10,464 nt of DNA. Origin: Peptostreptococcaceae bacterium (GTDB lineage: Bacteria > Bacillota_A > Clostridia > Peptostreptococcales > Acidaminobacteraceae). Where the stretch lies: contig JABXKX010000393.1 in assembly GCA_013619035.1 (NCBI GenBank), forward strand, positions 1 through 10,464, read 5' to 3'. Positions 5,543-10,464 of the stretch are shown piece by piece. A program made the position numbers and the translations under genes. The notes under the pieces were generated by a model. The model was not told where the DNA came from. It did not search any database and saw nothing but the letters and a program-made list of their open reading frames with translations. The stretch's first letter is position 1. Each line of letters begins with the position of its first letter.

Positions 5543-6760
5543 ATGGATAAATGGAAAAGAAATTTATGGATATTATGGATTACTCAAATCATATCACTAG
5601 CTAGTTTTGGATTTGGATTACCTTTTATCCCACTTTACATACAAGAACTTGAGGTTATGTCTCCTGAAAGACTGAAGTTGATGACAACGATACTTGCGGC
5701 AGCTCCAGCCCTTACAATGGGCATCATGGCGCCGATATGGGGGTATGTTGCAGATCGGTTCGGTCGTAAGCTTATGATCATGAGAGCGATGGTTTTTGCA
5801 GTATTTATTATTAGTGCTATGGGTTTTGTAACCAGTGTTAATCAGTTGATTTTATTAAGACTGATGCAAGGCTTGCTTACAGGAACCGTTACTGCAGCGG
5901 TGGCTTTTGTTGCTTCAAATACTCCAAAAGAAGATTTAACTTATGCTTTAGGGGTGATTACATCCTCTACTTTTATAGGGTATTCTTTAGGACCGGTTAT
6001 TGGTGGTGCTTTTGCTGAAGTTTATGGTTATAGTATGAGTTTTGTACTTGGTGGTGGCATGATGGTAATCGGTGCAGCCCTAGTGTTCTTCTTAATTAAA
6101 GAAGATAAATCAACATTGGTATCAAAGAAATCTGAAAAGCATGTTTCTTTCTTTGAAAAATATAGAAAAGTTATTATGCCCACCGTAGTTGTTGTGTTAT
6201 TTATGTTATTCTTCTTAAGAATTTCAAGATCTTTATTTGCACCTTATGTTGCTTTATTTGTAGAAAGCAAGTTTCCTAGCTCTGATGGTGTTGCAATGAC
6301 AACGGGAATCGTGAATGGGTTAGTAGGTATTTCAACTGCTATTTCAAGTATGATTATGGGGACTTTAGCCTCTAAGTTTAATAAGATGAAAATGTTGCAA
6401 GTACTGTTATTCGCAGGTACTATAATCATGTTACTTATAACTCAATATACTGTCATTGCTGATAGATTAGCTGTAACAAACGATCTATGGGTATTTGTAG
6501 TGATGTATATGATATTCTTCTTTATTGTTGGAGGGGTAGAACCGATTCTTACTTCGACGTCTGCACTGGTTGTAGAGTCAGGTGATAGAGGTGCTTTATT
6601 TGGCTTACAAGGCATGATGGGAAGCCTTGCATGGTTTGCAGCCCCAGCAATAGCGGGTCCAATAGCAATCAATTATGATGTAGAAAAAGTACTGTTAGTT
6701 ATCCCTATTGTCTTGTTCATAAATCTTTTGTTATCAACAAGACTAAGAAGGCTTGCGTAA
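5543..6760 (+). CDS. MFS transporter, DHA1-type drug:H+ antiporter (MdtG-like)
   Basis: This is a 405-residue membrane protein with about 12 hydrophobic segments, the normal length for the major facilitator superfamily. The ATG at 5543 is chosen because AGGAGG lies 4 nt upstream; an upstream TTG frame extension (5492) lacks such a site and overlaps the promoter. Motif A lies between TM2 and TM3 as GYVADRFGRK (67-76), and the antiporter motif C in TM5 as GYSLGPVIGG (146-155), so export by proton antiport is likely. LLRLMQGLLTGTVTAAVAF (104-122) is TM4 with its conserved Arg. A central loop (about 183-210) is Lys/Ser/Glu-rich. Best guess is multidrug efflux; the substrate is unknown. I see no terminator right after it. 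Confidence 0.9.
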   Translation: MDKWKRNLWILWITQIISLASFGFGLPFIPLYIQELEVMSPERLKLMTTILAAAPALTMGIMAPIWGYVADRFGRKLMIMRAMVFAVFIISAMGFVTSVNQLILLRLMQGLLTGTVTAAVAFVASNTPKEDLTYALGVITSSTFIGYSLGPVIGGAFAEVYGYSMSFVLGGGMMVIGAALVFFLIKEDKSTLVSKKSEKHVSFFEKYRKVIMPTVVVVLFMLFFLRISRSLFAPYVALFVESKFPSSDGVAMTTGIVNGLVGISTAISSMIMGTLASKFNKMKMLQVLLFAGTIIMLLITQYTVIADRLAVTNDLWVFVVMYMIFFFIVGGVEPILTSTSALVVESGDRGALFGLQGMMGSLAWFAAPAIAGPIAINYDVEKVLLVIPIVLFINLLLSTRLRRLA

Positions 6761-6800
6761 TGGTGTAATACTTTTGTAAAATAAATCTAGGTATAAATCG

Positions 6801-6814
6801 GTTATAATTATAAC
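6801..6814. promoter_or_regulatory. 14-bp palindrome over a -10 box, candidate operator
   Basis: GTTATAATTATAAC is a perfect 14-bp palindrome containing TATAAT (6803-6808). It lies 26 nt before the ATG at 6840. No good -35 is seen at standard spacing. A dimeric repressor bound here would block RNA polymerase, and the HTH protein encoded just downstream is an obvious candidate for autoregulation, by inference only. Palindromes arise easily in AT-rich DNA. Confidence 0.4.
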
Positions 6815-6839
6815 TGTAATAAGAAAGGGAGGTGGATTA

Positions 6840-6974
6840 ATGAATTCGAGTTCGAACAACTCACGTATTGGTAAACACAGAGTATTTTATATAGGAGGTA
6901 CTATATATGGGTTACAAGAATGCAGCGGAATTATTGCCACCAAATCTACTAGAGGATTTACAAAAATATTTTAG
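6840..6974 (+). CDS. 44-residue ORF overlapping the HTH gene, possible leader peptide
   Basis: The ATG at 6840 is preceded by an excellent ribosome binding site (GGGAGGTGG, 6827-6835). The frame gives MNSSSNNSRIGKHRVFYIGG and 24 further residues, to a TAG at 6972-6974. Its last 68 nt overlap the start of the CD3324-family gene in the +1 frame, including that gene's own AGGAGG. The peptide is Ser/Asn-rich then basic, with no recognised domain. Ribosomes on it would pass over the downstream start, so it may couple or gate translation of the HTH gene. It could also be a chance frame after a strong site, or a sign that the true HTH leader is simply long. Confidence 0.4.
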   Translation: MNSSSNNSRIGKHRVFYIGGTIYGLQECSGIIATKSTRGFTKIF

Positions 6975-7176
6975 TGGTGGGATAATTTACGTTCCGAAGA
7001 CTTCACAAAAAGCAGCTTGGGGAGAGTTAAGTGGTAGTAGAAGAGATATTGATAATAGAAATCGAGATATTAGACTACTGTTTAAATCAGGTGTGAGAGT
7101 TGGAGAGCTCTCAGAACAATTTTATTTAAGTGAAGAAACAATCAAAAAAATTGTTTACACAAAAAAAGTGGGATAA
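6907..7176 (+). CDS. CD3324-family helix-turn-helix protein
   Basis: This small 89-residue protein closely matches the pattern of the CD3324 family, which is related to Mor-type regulators. An N-terminal MGYKNAAELLPPNLLEDLQKY and GGIIYVPK (residues 1-31) precede WGELSGSRRDIDNRNRDIRLLF (38-59), then the HTH VRVGELSEQFYLSEETIKKIVY (63-84). AGGAGG (6893-6898) lies 8 nt before the ATG. It should bind DNA in the cytoplasm; its targets are unknown. It sits between the MFS exporter and the phosphotransferase. Both its own upstream region (palindrome, 44-residue ORF) and the following leader hold regulatory-looking structure, so it may control itself and the adjacent genes. Family call strong, targets inferred. 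Confidence 0.85.
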   Translation: MGYKNAAELLPPNLLEDLQKYFSGGIIYVPKTSQKAAWGELSGSRRDIDNRNRDIRLLFKSGVRVGELSEQFYLSEETIKKIVYTKKVG

Positions 7177-7311
7177 GCTTTTATAACGAAGATATACCAA
7201 GTCATACGCGGCAAAATATGAGAGGGTATAACTATCCGTTAACGTTATAGGTACTAACTCCACGAATGATCCTTAAGGTACTCAGAGTTAATGAAGAAGG
7301 GAGATGATTTT

Positions 7312-7341
7312 ATGAAAAACACAGAGGTGTTTAAAGTTTAA
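7312..7341 (+). CDS. 9-residue leader peptide
   Basis: ATG at 7312, with GAAGGGAG about 8 nt upstream, encodes MKNTEVFKV and a TAA. The codons contain a small hairpin: AAACAC (7317-7322), AGAG loop, GTGTTT (7327-7332). The stop lies 6 nt before a terminator stem. That layout, short translated peptide then terminator then gene, is typical of translation-dependent attenuators. No run of one amino acid suggests amino-acid sensing. A stalled ribosome, for example with an antibiotic, could alter folding. Confidence 0.45.
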   Translation: MKNTEVFKV

Positions 7342-7347
7342 TACTTT

Positions 7348-7379
7348 GGGCAGTGGATAACCACTGTCCTTTAATTTTA
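7348..7379 (+). terminator. Terminator or attenuator before the phosphotransferase
   Basis: GGGCAGTGG (7348-7356), ATAA loop, and CCACTGTCC (7361-7369) make a 9-bp stem with one G-U pair, followed by TTTAATTTTAT. It ends about 4 nt before GGAGAG (7384-7389), so read-through is needed to express the gene from upstream promoters. Confidence 0.7.
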
Positions 7380-7392
7380 TATAGGAGAGTTG

Positions 7393-8310
7393 ATGTTAAA
7401 ACTTAAATATTTATTTGAGAATTTAGAAATTGCAGCACAGTTATTGGAATTATATGATCATGATGATTTATCAATCTTAAAGTACTTTAGAATATCTTCA
7501 AATGCGATTTATCCATATCGTTTTAAAGAGGATGTAAGATTTTTAAGAGTGACGCCATTAGAAGAAACAGAAGCTTTATTTCTTAAAGGAGAAATTGCAC
7601 TACTAAACGCATTGGAACAGAAAGGTTTCCCTTGTGTAAGGGTTTTAGAAAGTCTGAATCATAACGTGTTGGAAGAACAACAGACGAGTGAAGGAATATA
7701 CTTTACAAGTGTCTTTGAACGTGTACCGGGTGAGTGTATTGATGATATTGAAATGACTTCAGAGATTGCTTTTAATATGGGTAAGTCATTGGCGTCTTTA
7801 CATCAAGTGTCAAAAGATGTGGATGTTGAATTGCCATCTTATTTAGACCGATTAAACTGGATGGAAAAAGAATTGAAAGAAATGAATTTAGAAAATGATT
7901 TAGAAGACTTGGAGTTTATAAAAAAAGGTCTTGTGAGTTTACCTAAAGATCATTTTGGAATTGTTCATTATGATTATGAACCGGATAATCTGTTTCTAGA
8001 AGGGGATACAATTTACCCATTAGATTTTAATGATGCGATGTATCATTTTTATACGATGGACATCTTAAATGTTTTAAATGAATTACCAGAAACCTTTGCA
8101 AATGAGTTTCTTGAAGGATATAAAAAAATCAAACCACTTTCAGATAATTATATGGAAGAAAAGAAGTGGTGTGATCTATTTGGTAAACTATATAAGAATA
8201 CAAGAGTAAAGAGATCAATATTTGAACCAGTAATGGATGAACCTGATTGGATGCTTGCTTTAAGAGGTAAATTGGAGTCTAATTTAGTTGAGATACGAAA
8301 GTCAAAATAA
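7393..8310 (+). CDS. APH-fold phosphotransferase
   Basis: The protein is 305 residues from the ATG at 7393, with AGGAG 5 nt upstream; a TTG at 7390 would add one residue. It is soluble. The aminoglycoside-phosphotransferase / choline-kinase fold is shown by the N-lobe strands (FRISSNAIYPYRF, VRFLRV), a hinge-like FTSVFERVPGE (104-114), and the catalytic loop HYDYEPDN (192-199). In that loop Asp194 is the base and Asn199 a metal ligand, followed by YPLDFNDAM with metal-binding Asp211. The canonical loop is H-G-D-x4-N; Tyr replaces Gly here. It would phosphorylate a hydroxyl on an unknown substrate. The family includes antibiotic kinases, homoserine kinase-like and metabolite kinases, and nothing here fixes which. 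Expression probably depends on the upstream attenuator-like leader. Confidence 0.85.
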   Translation: MLKLKYLFENLEIAAQLLELYDHDDLSILKYFRISSNAIYPYRFKEDVRFLRVTPLEETEALFLKGEIALLNALEQKGFPCVRVLESLNHNVLEEQQTSEGIYFTSVFERVPGECIDDIEMTSEIAFNMGKSLASLHQVSKDVDVELPSYLDRLNWMEKELKEMNLENDLEDLEFIKKGLVSLPKDHFGIVHYDYEPDNLFLEGDTIYPLDFNDAMYHFYTMDILNVLNELPETFANEFLEGYKKIKPLSDNYMEEKKWCDLFGKLYKNTRVKRSIFEPVMDEPDWMLALRGKLESNLVEIRKSK

Positions 8311-8326
8311 TATTGAATAATATATA

Positions 8327-8368
8327 AAACCCATAACATAGATAAAATCTAGGTTATGGGTTTCTTTT
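8327..8368. terminator. Bidirectional terminator between convergent genes
   Basis: AAACCCATAACATAGAT (8327-8343) and ATCTAGGTTATGGGTTT (8347-8363) pair over 17 bp with one mismatch and a 3-nt loop. The plus side continues into TTTCTTTTTA, and the minus side reads TTTTATATA, so it can serve both the phosphotransferase and the convergent protease gene. Confidence 0.9.
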
Positions 8369-9813
8369 TAATAATTATTTCGATCACCAATGGTCAAAGA
8401 AATGATATGAGTTTCAAAGCGAGCAGTCGTTTTACTGGTGCTTTCGCTGATTTCTCTTTGCACTTCAATGTCTATTGTATCACCAACATTATATGTCATA
8501 AGTTCTGAGGTTAATTCTTTCATTGAGGTGATATCAACTTCATTGATTTTTGTGATGATATCGTATTGTTTTAAACCAGATTTTGAAGCAGGTCCATTTG
8601 GAACGGTATCGCTAATCGCCACACCGATAGGGACGTTATAAATTTCTGATTCTTCTTTTGTGATTGTTTTGCCATAAATTCCGATAAACGGTTGTGAAAC
8701 ATAACCTTTTTCAATGAGTTCATCGAGTACTGGTATAGCTGAATTGATTGGAATGGCAAAGCCTATACCTTCTACATCGGTTGCAGATATTTTAATCGTA
8801 TTAATACCGATGAGTTCACCTCTTGAATTCACAAGGGCACCACCACTATTACCTGGATTAATGGCAGCATCAGTTTGGATTAGACTTAATGAGTTTAGAT
8901 CTTCACTGATAAATCGATCTAAAGCACTGATAATACCAACCGTTACCGTATTATTATATCCAAGAGGATTTCCAATCGCTATGGCAGGTTCACCAACCAG
9001 TAAGTTATCAGAATTACCAATTTCAATTGATCGGATACGATTAAGAATTTCTTCAGCAATTTCATTTCTTTTTACTGTAATCACTGCTAAATCGGTATTG
9101 GGATCAGATCCGATGATTGTTGCAGGATAATTATTATCACCATAGAAACTGACAGATAGTTCAGTTGATGCATCAATCACATGATGATTTGTTAAGATAT
9201 ATATATATTCCGTACTGATATCAAATATAACACCAGAACCAGCAGAGGTTCCTGTTTCTTGACCGAAGATGCCATTTTGAACAATTTCATTGGTGATAGC
9301 AACAACTGAAGGTTCTACTTTGTTTGCTATATTTGTAATGGAGTAATCACCTAACTCCAGTGTGTCATGGGATATTTGGTCAAACTCTGGTAAATACTTA
9401 ATAGATGATTCTGGCACATTATTAAAAATAAAATAATCTGCGGTTCTATAACCGACACCAACTGTGAAACCACCAATAATAGCAATAATAAGTACCGCTG
9501 CTATAAAACGAGAGAAAGACCTTTTGTTTATCAGTATGTTATCATCATCATGATGAACTGGTTTTGACTTTAAGTAAGCATCCTGATGGAGTTTGTTCTC
9601 AAAATCGTCTTCGGTGAGTACCTTTTCTTTAATCGGTATTTTTTTTTCTTCTACTAAAACAAAATTAATGTCCGCCTGATCAATATCACTACCCCTAGTT
9701 ATATTGTTTTCATGTTCTGTCTCAGATGATTGCTCATCTGGAATTGAATCTACAGAGTCTAGTGTTTCCTTATTTGGTTCAATGTGTTCATTTTCATTTT
9801 TTTTATCTTCCAT
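8368..9813 (-). CDS. htrA: Membrane-anchored HtrA/DegP-type serine protease
   Basis: This 481-residue protein on the minus strand starts at the ATG ending at 9813, with AAGGAGGAG (complement of 9818-9826) 4 nt upstream. Residues 1-100 are cytoplasmic, strongly acidic and Glu/Asp/Asn-rich; about 101-122 is a single membrane segment (FIAAVLIIAIIGGFTVGVGY). The trypsin-like domain (about 160-365) carries the triad His211 in TNHHVID, Asp241 in NTDLAVI and Ser323 in GNSGG. One PDZ domain (about 375-470) follows, with FIGIYG and ASKSGLKQYDIITKINEVDI. It should degrade or refold damaged proteins on the outer face of the membrane, like B. subtilis HtrA/HtrB/YyxA. It converges on the phosphotransferase gene and diverges from the gene at 9929. 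I saw no CssR-type repeats upstream. Paralogue identity cannot be settled. Confidence 0.92.
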   Translation of the reverse strand: MEDKKNENEHIEPNKETLDSVDSIPDEQSSETEHENNITRGSDIDQADINFVLVEEKKIPIKEKVLTEDDFENKLHQDAYLKSKPVHHDDDNILINKRSFSRFIAAVLIIAIIGGFTVGVGYRTADYFIFNNVPESSIKYLPEFDQISHDTLELGDYSITNIANKVEPSVVAITNEIVQNGIFGQETGTSAGSGVIFDISTEYIYILTNHHVIDASTELSVSFYGDNNYPATIIGSDPNTDLAVITVKRNEIAEEILNRIRSIEIGNSDNLLVGEPAIAIGNPLGYNNTVTVGIISALDRFISEDLNSLSLIQTDAAINPGNSGGALVNSRGELIGINTIKISATDVEGIGFAIPINSAIPVLDELIEKGYVSQPFIGIYGKTITKEESEIYNVPIGVAISDTVPNGPASKSGLKQYDIITKINEVDITSMKELTSELMTYNVGDTIDIEVQREISESTSKTTARFETHIISLTIGDRNNY

Positions 9814-9872
9814 AGTTCTCCTCCTTAGTTCTAATATACCCCATACGTATAGAATTTATTTGCTTTTTAGGA

Positions 9873-9914
9873 TTGTTTAATATTGTTTTTAAAATTTCAT
9901 AATGTTAGTATAAG
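9873..9914 (+). promoter_or_regulatory. Possible promoter of the 9929 gene
   Basis: The divergent intergenic region (9814-9928) is very AT-rich. On the plus strand TTGTTT occurs at 9873-9878 and 9883-9888, CATAAT at 9898-9903 and TATAAG at 9909-9914, but the spacings (19-20 nt) are off. No convincing minus-strand promoter for the protease was found. ATACGTAT (9844-9851) is an 8-bp palindrome of unknown meaning. Confidence 0.3.
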
Positions 9915-9928
9915 AAAAGAGGTGAAAT

Positions 9929-10464
9929 ATGACAGAATATGTATGGTACGCAAGTTATGGATCCAATATATCCACTGAAAGATTTTTATGTTATATAACT
10001 GGTGGTCAAGCAAAAGGTGCGCTCACATCAGAAGAGGGTTGTAGAGATAATAGCATGCCTATTGATAGTAAAACAATCTCAATTTCAAGGAAACAATATT
10101 TTGCAAAAGCAGCGAAACGTTGGCAAAATCAAGGTGTTGCTTTTTTAGAAAGCATTCCTTCAACAGAAGCTACTTTTGGGAAAATGTATTTGATTACTAA
10201 AGAACAGTTTGAAGATGTGGTAAAACAAGAAAATGCTTTAACCGTTGATACGGTTCTTGATATAAAATTAGAAGAAGCAAGAGAACAGGGCAGTGCCGTT
10301 GTAATAAAAGGATGGTATGGTAGAATCATGTATTTAGGATGTGAAAATGAGTATCCGATATATACATTTACAAATATTAAACGTTTAGAAGATGAAGTCT
10401 TAAATGAACCTTCCAGGGAATATATTTTAATGATTGCCAGTGGTCTTGTTGAAAACTACAATAT
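9929..10464 (+). CDS. Gamma-glutamylcyclotransferase-like protein (3' end outside window)
   Basis: ATG at 9929, preceded by AGAGGTG (9918-9924), opens a frame that runs to the window edge: 178 complete codons with no stop. The start MTEYVWYASYGSNI carries the Y-G-S-N motif (residues 10-13) of the gamma-glutamylcyclotransferase/AIG2-like fold, which forms the substrate-binding loop. RFLCYITGGQAKGALTSEEG, KQYFAKAAKRWQNQGVAFLE and ATFGKMYLITKEQFEDVVKQE (81-101) fit that fold. The long inserted segment between YGSN and GVAF marks a distinct bacterial subgroup. The acid expected as catalytic Glu could be Glu80 or a nearby residue; I cannot fix it. It is soluble. The reaction (release of 5-oxoproline from gamma-glutamyl compounds) is a family inference only. 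Confidence 0.75.
   Translation, partial: MTEYVWYASYGSNISTERFLCYITGGQAKGALTSEEGCRDNSMPIDSKTISISRKQYFAKAAKRWQNQGVAFLESIPSTEATFGKMYLITKEQFEDVVKQENALTVDTVLDIKLEEAREQGSAVVIKGWYGRIMYLGCENEYPIYTFTNIKRLEDEVLNEPSREYILMIASGLVENYN

Larger units (their letters stand above)
7177..7392 (+). promoter_or_regulatory. Structured leader of the phosphotransferase gene
   Basis: These 216 nt hold several possible hairpins: TCATA/TATGA (7202-7222), GGGTA/TATCC, TATAAC/GTTATA (7227-7248), and TAACTC/GAGTTA (7256 to about 7290) enclosing CCTTAAGG. GGTACT occurs twice. A 9-codon ORF and a terminator hairpin follow, then GGAGAG and the start. I recognise no known riboswitch or T-box (no T-box core, no classic aptamer motif). 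It may act by attenuation in response to translation or a small molecule; this is inference. Confidence 0.45.

Noticed and set aside
7177..7390. Known riboswitch or T-box in the phosphotransferase leader
   Set aside because: I could not find a T-box core or any aptamer consensus I recognise; only generic hairpins, a short ORF and a terminator are supported.
8714..9130. 138-codon plus-strand frame inside the protease gene
   Set aside because: It lies antisense to the conserved HtrA catalytic domain, has no ribosome binding site and no family resemblance.

Overview
The window is AT-rich, uses TAA/TAG/TGA as ordinary stops with TGG for Trp, and has strong AGGAGG-type ribosome binding sites and U-tract hairpin terminators. 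Together with CD3324-type, DUF4474 and DUF5104 families, this points to a low-GC Bacillota (Firmicutes) or closely related lineage. I cannot name the genus. There are no rRNA, tRNA, CRISPR or complete mobile elements.

Region 1 (1 to about 3560) is an accessory island of orphan polymorphic-toxin cassettes. A related junction sequence, encoding a peptide ending in DSFLPEG, occurs three times (around 289-391, 1753-1791 and 3130-3235). Each copy is followed by a different C-terminal module. The first is a DUF4474 domain, followed 9 nt later by a DUF5104-like lipoprotein. The second is a CdiA-CT-like PD-(D/E)xK nuclease, followed 9 nt later by a small Cys4 protein. The third is a short, truncated ADP-ribosyltransferase-like remnant. 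No secretion or repeat portion of a parent toxin lies in the window, so these look like silent or relic tip/immunity cassettes, probably downstream of a full toxin gene to the left. The first two cassettes end in intrinsic terminators.

Region 2 (3565-8310, plus strand) is a run of mostly single-gene units: an unrecognised helical protein, a GNAT acetyltransferase, an RseC/MucC-family membrane protein, a DHA1-type MFS drug exporter, a CD3324-family HTH protein and an APH-fold phosphotransferase. The stretch 6760-7392 is rich in likely regulation: a 14-bp palindrome over a -10 box, a 44-codon ORF overlapping the HTH gene, and a long leader with a 9-codon peptide and a terminator directly before the phosphotransferase ribosome binding site. 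The two leaders share several short blocks in the same order.

Region 3 (8310 to the end) has a bidirectional terminator between the phosphotransferase and a convergent, membrane-anchored HtrA/DegP-type protease on the minus strand. A divergently transcribed gamma-glutamylcyclotransferase-like gene follows and runs off the right edge.

The most interesting content is the cassette island, especially the DUF4474/lipoprotein pair as a candidate toxin-immunity system with the immunity protein outside the cytoplasmic membrane. Next is the pair of related leader regions.
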